Source of the DNA: Microbulbifer variabilis
GTDB taxonomy: Bacteria; Pseudomonadota; Gammaproteobacteria; Pseudomonadales; Cellvibrionaceae
Length of the DNA: 64,000 nucleotides
Assembly: GCF_020524905.1 (NCBI RefSeq)
Contig: NZ_JAIVKI010000021.1
Location: forward strand, 1-64,000
Direction: 5' to 3'
The notes beneath the pieces were generated by a model, which saw only the letters and a list, made by a program, of their open reading frames with translations, did no database searches and was not told where the DNA came from. A program made the position numbers and the translations under genes. Below, one piece after another: positions 29,190-37,996 of the stretch (positions are counted from its first letter, which is position 1; each line of letters opens with the position of its first letter).

Positions 29190-30302
29190 TTATGGCATAC
29201 GACCGCGTATCGCAATGGTGCTGGTAAATACTTGGCGCATCCTCCGATCTGGTGCCGTAACCAATTTCCCGTTGAAAGTATATTTCTGCAGCTCATCTAA
29301 AGCATTTTCATCCGTAGAGACCACCAACAGTTCCACTTTAATCGCAGTAACTTTATCCCACTCACTTGCTGGGATATCCTTTGCATCCACAAATTTATCG
29401 GGAGCGCGGTCACTATTCGTATTCAGGCCATATTTCAGCTGCATCTCCTCGACACCTGTCAATAATTCCTGCACTTCATCATTGACCTTGCGGAAAAGGC
29501 CGGGGCGGCCACTAGTGGCATTATTGGCAACATAGTAAAATACGGTGTTTACCCTTAGTAACTGCGAATCACTCCCAAAATTTTCCCTTTCGGCCCATTC
29601 GCCTTTACCATTATCATTACCTGGATCAAAGCCGTCCTTTACTTCGTGATAAATAACCAAATACTTCGCATCTTTACCGACCGTTGCTTCTTCTTTGGCT
29701 TGCGGAACTGCTTCCGGCAGATCATCGGTTGGCAGCTTATTGGCGAACTCAAATTTTGTTGCTTGGAAAACAATCCCTTTTGAGCAACTGGCAACCACTA
29801 CAATATCGCCCTCACAGAATCCGCTATACTTATCTTTATCATTCGGGCAGCCTTTTTCTTCGACACCGGTATTTTCTATATAAATACGGTCATTTTCACT
29901 TGTCCCTTGCAATCCAACCATATTGCTATTGGCACTGCGCAATATGAGGGCATCGGAGTTGCTCAGACGGTTTGGATAGCCAGTATCAGTGACATTTTCA
30001 TCAATACCCTCAATAGGTTTATCAAAGCGATATAAAAGACCTGTAGTATCCTTAAGATAATTTTCAACGGGTTTTTCTGCGAAATTGGCACAGCCCATAT
30101 AGCCCGCCATACGCAGATCATCAGCGATAAAATCTATTGCTAAACGCCCGGTTTCCTGAACCCGGGCAATGGCACTCTGGGTGCTAAAAGTCACCTTGCT
30201 GGACAGGAAAAGTTGTATCACACCCGCCATTAATACCAAGCCCACTGTGATCGAGACCATTAGTTCGATCAGGGAGATACCCCTCTGCTTCAATAATCCC
30301 AT
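29190..30302 (-). CDS. pilW: Type IV pilus minor pilin PilW
   Basis: Minor pilin related to GspJ. The prepilin site is K-Q-R-G | I-S-L-I-E (cut after Gly8), followed by a hydrophobic helix and a large, mostly beta C-terminal domain. 370 residues is normal for PilW, longer than the other minor pilins. It is five bases after pilV in the operon and 15 bases before pilX. Confidence 0.9.
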   Translation of the reverse strand: MGLLKQRGISLIELMVSITVGLVLMAGVIQLFLSSKVTFSTQSAIARVQETGRLAIDFIADDLRMAGYMGCANFAEKPVENYLKDTTGLLYRFDKPIEGIDENVTDTGYPNRLSNSDALILRSANSNMVGLQGTSENDRIYIENTGVEEKGCPNDKDKYSGFCEGDIVVVASCSKGIVFQATKFEFANKLPTDDLPEAVPQAKEEATVGKDAKYLVIYHEVKDGFDPGNDNGKGEWAERENFGSDSQLLRVNTVFYYVANNATSGRPGLFRKVNDEVQELLTGVEEMQLKYGLNTNSDRAPDKFVDAKDIPASEWDKVTAIKVELLVVSTDENALDELQKYTFNGKLVTAPDRRMRQVFTSTIAIRGRMP

Positions 30303-30307
30303 TGTAT

Positions 30308-30736
30308 TTATATCCGTGTCATATATTCAAAACTGGTTGTTCCATCAGCAGCGGTGGAATCCTGCTCCCCCCAGCGAATGGTCGCTGTACAATTACCATC
30401 GTTATCACAGGTAATTCCTCCGGTACCATTCGGTAATTGACGCTTCAAGAGCTCTCGCCACTCAATTAAGTCTTGCCCAGCTAGGCTAGAGCTGCTGGTT
30501 GGAGTGCTTGCGGTTACCGCCAATTTATAATCCGCGACTTTTGTGCGGTTGGCCCGAACCCGCTCCAACATATCGTAAGCTAGAATATTGGCCTGGGAGC
30601 GCATGTAGGCGCTATGGTTATACTGCAAGGCTTTATTTTGTAGTGCGGCCAATCCCAGCAGGGAGGTTGATAAGATCAATACCGTGACCATGACTTCAAT
30701 AAGTCCAACGCCGCGCTGCCCACTTATTAGTTTCAT
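30308..30736 (-). CDS. pilV: Type IV pilus minor pilin PilV
   Basis: Minor pilin related to GspI. The leader is short (cut after Gly9 in G-Q-R-G | V-G-L-I-E), with Glu at mature position 5. The motif A-Y-D-M-L-E-R-V-R-A-N-R is typical of PilV. The ATG at 30736 has GAGG nine bases upstream; a GTG at 30745 has none at workable distance. 142 residues. Third cistron of the tip complex set with fimU and pilW. Confidence 0.9.
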   Translation of the reverse strand: MKLISGQRGVGLIEVMVTVLILSTSLLGLAALQNKALQYNHSAYMRSQANILAYDMLERVRANRTKVADYKLAVTASTPTSSSSLAGQDLIEWRELLKRQLPNGTGGITCDNDGNCTATIRWGEQDSTAADGTTSFEYMTRI

Positions 30737-30747
30737 AGAATTCACCC

Positions 30748-31302
30748 TCAGCAGCTGGATTTATTTATATTAAGTACCCCGGAACCACTAATCACCAGTG
30801 TGCGAGCACTAGCACCCGTGCAGTCGGTCACTTTTGTAATAATCGTAGTCTCGTTGAATCGACCCAGGGTACCGAGGCTTGTGTAGCGTATAAAGTTTGT
30901 ATCGGTACCTTGCTTAACACTGATAGCCGCATTATCACCAGCCTCCCAAGTACGCAAAATCTCCCCCACTCCGACATTTACACTTTTATCTGTTCCAGCT
31001 GTATCCACAAATACCATCCAGCCCTGCGACCAAGTATTGGCCGCAGAACACTTGACTCCATCAGTGCTCGCACAAATAGAAACCCGAGCAGCGCGCTTAA
31101 CCGCTTCTGAACGAGCGTAGCTGAGCGCTCCTATAAAATTCTCTGATACCGCAACAGACCGATTATTATTAATCATGTCTGTAAAACTTGGCGCTGCGAT
31201 ACTTAACAGCACAGCCAATACTACGAGTGTGATCATCAGCTCAATCAGGGTAAAACCTCGCTGCAGCAAACAGCATTTTTGTTGGCTCTGCTTATACCGC
31301 AT
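30748..31302 (-). CDS. fimU: Type IV pilus minor pilin FimU (GspH-like)
   Basis: GspH/FimT-type minor pilin that links the tip complex to the main pilus fibre. The leader ends L-Q-R-G (residue 16), then F-T-L-I-E. It has the family pattern A-R-S-E-A-V-K-R near residue 66, paired cysteines, and a C-terminal cysteine. AGGAATTT precedes the ATG at 31302. As first gene of the minus-strand operon it should carry the promoter, in the 31303-31502 gap it shares with fimT. The distinction from FimT is based on operon position. Confidence 0.87.
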   Translation of the reverse strand: MRYKQSQQKCCLLQRGFTLIELMITLVVLAVLLSIAAPSFTDMINNNRSVAVSENFIGALSYARSEAVKRAARVSICASTDGVKCSAANTWSQGWMVFVDTAGTDKSVNVGVGEILRTWEAGDNAAISVKQGTDTNFIRYTSLGTLGRFNETTIITKVTDCTGASARTLVISGSGVLNINKSSC

Positions 31303-31353
31303 AAATTCCTACTCAATTTGTACCAAAAATTTTATGTTTGCTCAGCCGCCAAG

Positions 31354-31376
31354 CATCTAGATGGGAAATTTTCCCA
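31354..31376. promoter_or_regulatory. Two adjacent palindromes between fimU and fimT
   Basis: A perfect 10-base palindrome CATCTAGATG (31354-31363) abuts and slightly overlaps a 15-base one (31362-31376, arms TGGGAAA and TTTCCCA around one base). They lie in the divergent control region of fimU and fimT and overlap a possible plus-strand promoter (TATATT at 31381). They look like operators. The binding factor is unknown. Confidence 0.4.
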
Positions 31377-31502
31377 GAGTTATATTTGCGAAAATAGCAT
31401 TGCCGTCAGCACCACACCAAGGGGGCTCGACAAGCGGCAATTCCAGCAGATTCAATGGTCAATAAACTGAGACTTGTGTCTAATAACCCATGGAGAGGGG
31501 AC

Positions 31503-32012
31503 ATGACTCAGCAGGGCTTTACACTACTCGAGTTACTGATCACCTTAGCGGTATTATCGATACTTCTTTTGATCGGTCTGCCAAGCTTTACACAAATGCT
31601 GCAAAACACTCAGCTGCAAACCGCAGCCGAGGAGTTTTTTGCTTCTGTGCAACTAACCCGCACCAATGCCATTACCCGTAATCAACGGGTAACCATGCGC
31701 AATATGGGGAGCTGGGAGCAGGGCTGGGAGATCTTTGCCGACAACGATAATGACGGGAATAGGGGTACTGATGAGGTGTTGATTCTTAGCAGTGGCCCTC
31801 AGGAAAAAGTCCGAGTTAAGACAAACAGACCAGTTGCGGATTATATTTCTTTTATAAGCACAGGGGAGAGCCGTAAGGTGGGCTCTCCACAAGGGGCTCT
31901 TCAAATGGGAACTCTACATATCTGCAGCCAAGAAAATAGCGAGGGAAAAGCCTTTATTTTATCCAGCGGTGGGCGAATGAGAATTCAGGAAGCAGATGAA
32001 AGTGATTGCTAA
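31503..32012 (+). CDS. fimT: GspH/FimT-family pseudopilin
   Basis: Minor pilin-like protein with a very short leader, M-T-Q-Q-G | F-T-L-L-E, so prepilin peptidase would cut after Gly5. GspH/FimT fold; 169 residues with C-terminal cysteines. GGAG seven bases before the ATG at 31503 decides the start over the ATG at 31455. It is divergent from fimU and alone on the plus strand, as fimT often is. Some FimT proteins bind DNA in natural transformation (known for other species, not shown here). Confidence 0.85.
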   Translation: MTQQGFTLLELLITLAVLSILLLIGLPSFTQMLQNTQLQTAAEEFFASVQLTRTNAITRNQRVTMRNMGSWEQGWEIFADNDNDGNRGTDEVLILSSGPQEKVRVKTNRPVADYISFISTGESRKVGSPQGALQMGTLHICSQENSEGKAFILSSGGRMRIQEADESDC

Positions 32013-32042
32013 TATTCCCACTCTCGTTTCAGCCCCCTCCTT

Positions 32043-32975
32043 TTAACGCAGCTCCTTAGGCAAAGAAAAGCGAATATTCTCCTCACGCCCATCCATCTCT
32101 TCAGGCAGGCTGGCGCCGAGCTGTTGCAGTTTGCTTATGACCTCTTGCACCAGCACCTCTGGAGCCGAGGCGCCGGCGGTGATGCCGATGGATTTTTTGC
32201 CGGTGAGCCAACCGGCATCAATATCGGCAGCGCCGTCGATCAATTTGGCATCAGCGCCGCAGCGCTCAGCCAATTCACGCAGGCGGTTGGAGTTGGAGCT
32301 ATTGGGGCTGCCCACAACCAGTACCAAGTCGCTCTCCAGGGCGAGTTGCCGCACAGCGTCCTGACGGTTTTGAGTGGCGTAGCAGATGTCGTCCTTGCGC
32401 GGGCCGCAGATTTTGGGAAAACGCTGGCGCAAGGCATCGATTACACGGGCAGTGTCGTCCATAGAGAGTGTGGTCTGGGTTACATAAGCGAGGTTGTTCT
32501 CGTCTTTTACCTGCAGGTTAGCCACATCCTCCTCGTCTTCGACCAGATAGATAGCGCCACCGGCGGCGCCATCGTACTGGCCCATGGTGCCTTCCACTTC
32601 CGGGTGGCCGGCGTGGCCGATCAGTATGCACTCAGCGCCATCGCTGCTGAACTTGCTGACTTCAATGTGCACCTTGGTAACCAGTGGGCAGGTGGCATCG
32701 AACACGCGCAGACTGCGATCTTCCGCCTCCTGCTGCACGGCTTTGGATACACCGTGAGCACTGAAAATAACGATGACATCATCGGGCACTTCCGACAATT
32801 CATCCACAAACACGGCGCCGCGCTCGCGCAGGCTCTCCACCACAAACTTGTTGTGCACTACCTCGTGGCGCACATAGATGGGCGCTCCAAAAACATCCAG
32901 GGCGCGGTTGACGATATCAATCGCGCGGTCGACGCCGGCACAGAAACCGCGGGGATTAGCCAGTCGGATTTGCAT
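32043..32975 (-). CDS. ispH: 4-hydroxy-3-methylbut-2-enyl diphosphate reductase
   Basis: Last enzyme of the MEP isoprenoid pathway: reduces HMBPP to isopentenyl and dimethylallyl diphosphate with an iron-sulphur cluster. The three cluster cysteines are recognisable (Cys12 in [14 protein letters not shown] near 96, and one near 197). 310 residues is normal. It follows fkpB by about 50 bases on the minus strand, in the conserved ileS-lspA-fkpB-ispH order. Its ribosome site is weak. Confidence 0.97.
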   Translation of the reverse strand: MQIRLANPRGFCAGVDRAIDIVNRALDVFGAPIYVRHEVVHNKFVVESLRERGAVFVDELSEVPDDVIVIFSAHGVSKAVQQEAEDRSLRVFDATCPLVTKVHIEVSKFSSDGAECILIGHAGHPEVEGTMGQYDGAAGGAIYLVEDEEDVANLQVKDENNLAYVTQTTLSMDDTARVIDALRQRFPKICGPRKDDICYATQNRQDAVRQLALESDLVLVVGSPNSSNSNRLRELAERCGADAKLIDGAADIDAGWLTGKKSIGITAGASAPEVLVQEVISKLQQLGASLPEEMDGREENIRFSLPKELR

Positions 32976-33026
32976 TTTTACTTCAGCACTCTTTCGAAAA
33001 ACAGTTCAAAGGGCGAAAGCCGCCCC

Positions 33027-33467
33027 CTATTGAATCGAATCCACTGCGATGATTTTTACGTGGAAGTTCAGGGTCTGCCCTGCCAGCGGGTGATTGAAAT
33101 CAACGGTCACTTCGTCTTCTTCAATCTCGCGAATCACTCCGGGCAATTCACCACTGCCATTATCAAAAGACACTACCAACCCTGGCTCCAGTTCAATATC
33201 TGGGGAAAAGCTATCGCGGCGAACCTTTTGCATATTGGCCGGATTGCGCTGACCAAAACCCAGCTCGGGAGGAATTTCAATTTCCGCTTCATCACCGACT
33301 TTGAGGCCGAACAGGGCTTTTTCAAAGCCTGGTAGGAGACTGCCATCCCCCACGCTGAAAGAGGCAGGATCGCCCTTGAATGTGGAATCCACTTCGGTAC
33401 CGTCATCCAGCTTTAGGCTGAAATGCAGAGTTACGCGGCTGTGTTCGCCGATAACGCTATTACTCAT
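33027..33467 (-). CDS. fkpB: FKBP-type peptidyl-prolyl isomerase, SlpA/FkpB type
   Basis: Cytoplasmic prolyl isomerase/chaperone with an FKBP domain interrupted by the insert-in-flap domain seen in SlyD and SlpA. The pattern L-L-P-G-F-E-K-A-L-F-G-L-K-V-G is the usual FKBP core. 146 residues, without SlyD's His-rich metal tail, which favours SlpA/FkpB. It begins six bases after the lspA stop and belongs to the same transcript. Confidence 0.92.
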   Translation of the reverse strand: MSNSVIGEHSRVTLHFSLKLDDGTEVDSTFKGDPASFSVGDGSLLPGFEKALFGLKVGDEAEIEIPPELGFGQRNPANMQKVRRDSFSPDIELEPGLVVSFDNGSGELPGVIREIEEDEVTVDFNHPLAGQTLNFHVKIIAVDSIQ

Positions 33468-33473
33468 GGTTCG

Positions 33474-34001
33474 TTAAACTTCCGCGTTATTTTTTGTCTT
33501 GTCGCCGTCTTTTTCTGCAAAGAAAAGCAACTGTATAACCAGCATGGCTGCGCCGATACTGATACCCATATCCGCTACATTAAACACCGGGAAATGCCAG
33601 CTGCCGTAGTACACGGAAATAAAGTCCCGCACATAACCCAGTAAAATGCGGTCCCATAGATTACCGAGAGCACCGCCCAGAATCAGGGCTAGAGCACAGG
33701 GCTCCCAGCGCTTCAATGCTGAAAGACGCCACAGCCAGATAGTGACAACAGTACTAAAACCTAGGGCAATCACACCGAAAAACCAGCGCTGCCAGCCTCC
33801 TGCATCAGACAGGAAACTGAAAGCTGCACCGTAATTTTCCGCATAGGTAAATTGCAGAAACCCCGGAATAATCTGCATCGCCGGGCCCTGCATAAACTCA
33901 CCCACGGCCCAGACTTTGGTGGCGACATCCAGGGCCACTACAGCCAGTGCCAGCCAATACCAGCGCCAGGGGTGACCGAACAAAAGATTGGTCTTAGGCA
34001 T
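33474..34001 (-). CDS. lspA: Lipoprotein signal peptidase (SPase II)
   Basis: Inner-membrane aspartyl protease that removes signal peptides from prolipoproteins, including the BamD encoded in this window. Four membrane helices and the two catalytic aspartates are visible: V-R-D-F and N-V-A-D near residues 123 and 143. 175 residues. The start overlaps the 3' end of ileS by eight bases, which suggests translational coupling. The ribosome site GAGAGGTGAGG lies inside ileS. Confidence 0.96.
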   Translation of the reverse strand: MPKTNLLFGHPWRWYWLALAVVALDVATKVWAVGEFMQGPAMQIIPGFLQFTYAENYGAAFSFLSDAGGWQRWFFGVIALGFSTVVTIWLWRLSALKRWEPCALALILGGALGNLWDRILLGYVRDFISVYYGSWHFPVFNVADMGISIGAAMLVIQLLFFAEKDGDKTKNNAEV

Positions 34002-36798
34002 AGTGCCTCACCTCTCCTTTCCCCGTCACATTCTCCACACAGCGGCTGCAAATATCTGGGTAATCACTATTCTCCCCCACATCCGCGCGGTAGTGCCAGC
34101 AACGCGCACACTTGGGGTGGTCCACCTTACTCACGTCAATTTTGAGACCTTCAAGCTCAGTAGTCTCGGCACCCCCCGCATCGCTGAGAGGCTGTACACA
34201 AGTGGAAGAGCAAATCAGTACGAAGCGCAGTTCATTTTCCAGCTCGAGTAATTTCTCGCGCAGGTCATCACTGGCATACAAAGTAACCGCCGCCTGTAAA
34301 GATCCACCGATGGCTCCGGCTGTACGCTGCTCTTCCAATACCTTGTTCACCGCCGTTTTCACTTTGGCAATTTCGGCCCAGTATTCTGCACCTTTATTGG
34401 CCTCTACCGGCAGCTTGGGCAGAGGATACCACTCTTCAATAAAGACACTATCGGCATTGTTACCTGGAATAAACTGCCACAACTCCTCGGCAGTAAAGCT
34501 CAGAATCGGTGCTATCCAGCGCACGAACGCCTGCACAATATGATAGAGCGCGCTCTGAGCCGAGCGACGCGCGATACTGTCTTCCTTGGTGGTGTACTGG
34601 CGATCCTTGATGATATCCAGATAGAAACCACCCATTTCCACTACGCAGAAGTTATGCAGCTTCTGGTAAATCTGGTGGAACTGATAATTATCGTAGGCCG
34701 CCAAAATCTCGTCCTGCAGGTGCGCAGCCTTATCCAGCGCCCAGCGATCCAGCGCCAGCAATTCACCCTCCGGCAGCAGATCTTTCTGTGGATCGAAACC
34801 AGCCAGGTTCGACAGGAAGAAGCGCGCAGTATTGCGTAGACGGCGATAAGAATCTGCGGTGCGCTTGAGAATTTCATCGGAGACGGCCATTTCACCACTG
34901 AAATCGGTGGCCGAGACCCACAGGCGCAGTACATCTGCACCCAATTTGTTGATCACATCCAGGGGGGCAACGGTATTGCCGATAGACTTCGACATTTTGC
35001 GCCCCTGGGCATCCACGGTGAAGCCGTGGGTCAGTACCTGTTTGTAGGGTGCACAGCCATTGATAGCGATGGAAGTCTTCAGGGAGGATTGGAACCAGCC
35101 GCGATGCTGGTCGGACCCTTCCAGGTACAAATCGGCGGGGAAGCGTAGCCCTTCGCGACGCTCCAGCACGGCATAATGGGTCACGCCAGAGTCAAACCAG
35201 ACATCGAGGGTATCGGTCACTTTCTCGTAGTGTTCGGCCTCATCACCAAGAAGATCACGGGCATCCAGATCAAACCAGACATCCATACCTTTTTCATCGA
35301 CCAGAGCGGCCACTTTATCCATCAGCGCCGGGGACTCCGGGTGCAGCTCGTGGGTTTCTTTGTTCACGAACAAGGCGATAGGCACTCCCCAGGTACGCTG
35401 CCGTGAGATACACCAATCTGGACTACCATCGAGCATTGAGTCGATACGAGCCTTGCCCCAACCGGGTATCCACAGCACCTTGTCTGCCGCTTTCTGCGCC
35501 TGCTCCAACAAGTCATTTTGCTGCATGCTGATAAACCACTGAGGGGTCGCACGGTAGATCAGTGGAGTCTTGGTCCGCCAGCAATGCGGGTAGCTGTGTT
35601 CCAGTTTGCCCTTGTGCAGCAGCACACCGCGCTCTTCAAGCAGTGCAACAATCTTGTCATCCACTTTGTAGACATGGTCGCCGGCAAAAAGCGGCACGTT
35701 GTCGCGGTAGACGCCGTTATTATCAATGTAGTTGAGGGTTTCAATGCCGTAGCGCTTACCCACCTGGAAGTCATCCGGGCCGTGGTCCGGGGCTGTATGC
35801 ACACAACCGGTACCGGCATCTGTGGTGACATGATCGCCGAGTACGATAGGCAATTGCTTGTCATAGAAGGGATGGTGCACTTTCAAGTACTCCAGGGCGG
35901 CGCCGCGAATGCGCCCCACAACTTCCCCTTCGAGGCCCGCGCGGGCCAATACTGCATCCTTCAGCGCTTCCGCAACCAACAGGCGACGCTTGCCGGATTG
36001 CACAACCACATATTCGAGCTCACCATTAACAGAAACCGCCTGGCTAGAAGGCAGGGTCCAGGGTGTTGTAGTCCAAATGACCACCGACAGCGGGCCATCA
36101 CCCGCATGACCACCGGAGGCATCGGCAATCGCCAGATCTGCCTCTTCGCTTACCGGGTAGCAGACATCAATGGAGTAGGAAATCTTATCCTGATACTCCA
36201 CTTCCGCTTCCGCTAGTGCTGAACCGCCCACCACACTCCAGTACACAGGTTTGAATCCACGCGCCAGATGGCCATTTTTCACCACGCGGCCGAGGGCGCG
36301 AATAATGTCGCCCTCAAACTGGAAATCCATGGTGCGGTAGGGGTTATCCCATTCGCCAAACACACCCAGGCGTACAAAATCTTTCTTCTGCCCTTCCACC
36401 TGCTTGGCAGCATACTCGCGGCATTTCTGGCGGAAGGTCTTGTGGTCCACCTTAGTGCCAGCCTTGCCGATTTTTTTCTCTACACGGTGTTCAATAGGCA
36501 GGCCGTGGCAGTCCCAGCCGGGTACGTAGGGAGCATCGAAACCGCTCAAGGTTTTCGACTTAATAATGATGTCTTTGAGAATTTTGTTAACTGAGTGACC
36601 AATATGAATATCGCCATTCGCATAGGGCGGGCCGTCGTGCAGGATAAACTGCTCGCGTCCGGCGCGCGCCTCGCGAATTTTTTCGTAGAGCTTGGTGTCC
36701 TGCCATTTTTTCAGAATTGCCGGCTCACGCTGTGGCAAATTGCCGCGCATAGGGAAGTCGGTCTCAGGCAGATTCAGGGTCGCTTTATAATCAGTCAT
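33994..36798 (-). CDS. ileS: Isoleucyl-tRNA synthetase
   Basis: Class I synthetase that charges tRNA-Ile and edits misactivated valine. The signature H-I-G-H lies near residue 66 (G-D-I-H-I-G-H-S), and K-M-S-K-S near 605. A large CP1 editing domain lies between them, and the C-terminus has a zinc site with paired cysteines (C-x2-C and C-S-R-C). 934 residues is the usual bacterial length. Conserved order ribF-ileS-lspA. It starts about 50 bases after ribF ends. No T-box is expected in this phylum and none is seen. Confidence 0.98.
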   Translation of the reverse strand: MTDYKATLNLPETDFPMRGNLPQREPAILKKWQDTKLYEKIREARAGREQFILHDGPPYANGDIHIGHSVNKILKDIIIKSKTLSGFDAPYVPGWDCHGLPIEHRVEKKIGKAGTKVDHKTFRQKCREYAAKQVEGQKKDFVRLGVFGEWDNPYRTMDFQFEGDIIRALGRVVKNGHLARGFKPVYWSVVGGSALAEAEVEYQDKISYSIDVCYPVSEEADLAIADASGGHAGDGPLSVVIWTTTPWTLPSSQAVSVNGELEYVVVQSGKRRLLVAEALKDAVLARAGLEGEVVGRIRGAALEYLKVHHPFYDKQLPIVLGDHVTTDAGTGCVHTAPDHGPDDFQVGKRYGIETLNYIDNNGVYRDNVPLFAGDHVYKVDDKIVALLEERGVLLHKGKLEHSYPHCWRTKTPLIYRATPQWFISMQQNDLLEQAQKAADKVLWIPGWGKARIDSMLDGSPDWCISRQRTWGVPIALFVNKETHELHPESPALMDKVAALVDEKGMDVWFDLDARDLLGDEAEHYEKVTDTLDVWFDSGVTHYAVLERREGLRFPADLYLEGSDQHRGWFQSSLKTSIAINGCAPYKQVLTHGFTVDAQGRKMSKSIGNTVAPLDVINKLGADVLRLWVSATDFSGEMAVSDEILKRTADSYRRLRNTARFFLSNLAGFDPQKDLLPEGELLALDRWALDKAAHLQDEILAAYDNYQFHQIYQKLHNFCVVEMGGFYLDIIKDRQYTTKEDSIARRSAQSALYHIVQAFVRWIAPILSFTAEELWQFIPGNNADSVFIEEWYPLPKLPVEANKGAEYWAEIAKVKTAVNKVLEEQRTAGAIGGSLQAAVTLYASDDLREKLLELENELRFVLICSSTCVQPLSDAGGAETTELEGLKIDVSKVDHPKCARCWHYRADVGENSDYPDICSRCVENVTGKGEVRHYA

Positions 36799-36847
36799 TG
36801 GGTGTCTACTTCAGCTCTAGTAGAAAAATAAATTAGGTCGTCTCAGT

Positions 36848-37870
36848 TTATGGAAGCGGTCGAGGGTTTTTTCTAAACCACTGCCGGGCATTATCGATAT
36901 CCTCAGCGATACGGGCTTTGAGAATATCCAACGAGGCGAACTTCTCCTCATTGCGCAACTTGTGGCAGAACTCCACGGCGAGTTCTCGCCCATAGAGATT
37001 GCCGTTGAAATCAAACAGGTTCACCTCCAGCAGTGGCTGTGCGCCCTCCCCCTCCACAGTGGGGCGAAATCCCACATTGGCCACGCCATCTATCTCTCGG
37101 CGCCCCGTGGCAAGTTCGGAGCCATCGGTGGCAGTGGTGCGCACCGTGGCAAGTTCGGAGCCATCGGTGGCAGTGGTGCGCACCGTATAAACGCCAACCA
37201 ATGGGGAACGGTAGCGATGCAGGCGCACATTGGCCGTGGGCGCGCCCAGCTGACGCCCAAGTGAACGCCCAGGCGCTACCCTGCCGGTTATCTTGTAGGG
37301 CCGCCCCAGGAGGGCCTCAGCCAACAGAAAATCGCCGTCCTGTAGCGCTTCGCGAATACGGGTACTGCTGACCCGAGCACCGCGTATTTCTATAGTCGCA
37401 GTATCTTCCACGGTGAAGCCACTCTGCGTACCCATCTCTTGCAGGAGACTGTAATCACCATTTCGGTCGCAGCCAAAACGAAAATCATCGCCCACCACCA
37501 AATGGCGAATGCCCAGGCCGTCGAGCAATATCCGCTGGATAAAAGCCTCGGCACTGAGTCCACGTAGAGTTTCATTAAATTGCAGGCACAAAACCCGATC
37601 CACGCCCGCGTCGAACAGAGCCAGCACTTTTTCCTTAAAACGCATCAGGCGTGCGGGAGCTTTTTCACCAGAAAAGAACTCGTGGGGCTGGGGCTCAAAA
37701 ATAATGGCCACTGAGGGAAGGCCCCACTCCAGCGCGCGCTGTTGCAACTGGGCAATGATTGCCTGGTGACCGAGATGTACACCATCGAACGAGCCGATCG
37801 TCGCCACGCATCCCCGGTGGCGGGGGCGCAGGTTGTGCAACCCGCGAATTAGTTCGCGCTCCTGGGCCAA
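36848..37870 (-). CDS. ribF: Bifunctional riboflavin kinase/FAD synthetase with a tandem duplication
   Basis: Converts riboflavin to FMN, then FAD. The N-terminal adenylyltransferase domain has G-S-F-D-G-V-H-L-G-H (residues 27-36) and the C-terminal flavokinase domain has G-A-P-T-A-N near 209. The start is TTG at 37870 with GGGAAG six bases upstream; no in-frame ATG is near. Residues 230-242 and 243-255 are an exact 13-residue repeat (V-R-T-T-A-T-D-G-S-E-L-A-T) encoded by a perfect 39-bp tandem duplication, placed in the flavokinase domain between the strand G-V-Y-T-V and G-V-A-N-V-G. The frame is kept, and the protein is slightly longer than the usual ~310-330. Confidence 0.95.
   Translation of the reverse strand: MAQERELIRGLHNLRPRHRGCVATIGSFDGVHLGHQAIIAQLQQRALEWGLPSVAIIFEPQPHEFFSGEKAPARLMRFKEKVLALFDAGVDRVLCLQFNETLRGLSAEAFIQRILLDGLGIRHLVVGDDFRFGCDRNGDYSLLQEMGTQSGFTVEDTATIEIRGARVSSTRIREALQDGDFLLAEALLGRPYKITGRVAPGRSLGRQLGAPTANVRLHRYRSPLVGVYTVRTTATDGSELATVRTTATDGSELATGRREIDGVANVGFRPTVEGEGAQPLLEVNLFDFNGNLYGRELAVEFCHKLRNEEKFASLDILKARIAEDIDNARQWFRKNPRPLP
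37106..37183. repeat. Perfect 39-bp tandem duplication inside ribF
   Basis: Two identical direct copies, 37106-37144 and 37145-37183, with a few more matching bases at the edges. The period is a multiple of three, so the frame is preserved. Perfect identity, including third codon positions, points to a recent event by replication slippage or unequal recombination. Confidence 0.97.
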
Positions 37871-37996
37871 AACGATCTTCCCATCCTCATAAAATCGAGC
37901 CGCACAGTATAGCGGATTCCCACCGGGCGGCCAGTGGCTACTGGCCCCGTGCGATAAACGTCATTACGGGGCTTATAGTTAGTAGCCAGTAGCGAG

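Noticed and set aside
31303-31454. Sigma-54 promoter before fimU
   Set aside because: TGG and GC elements occur but not with the required 10-base spacing between GG and GC.
32124-33335. 403-codon plus-strand open frame opposite ispH and fkpB
   Set aside because: Antisense to two well-conserved genes, with no recognisable motif.
35518-36216. 232-codon plus-strand open frame opposite ileS
   Set aside because: Antisense shadow of ileS.
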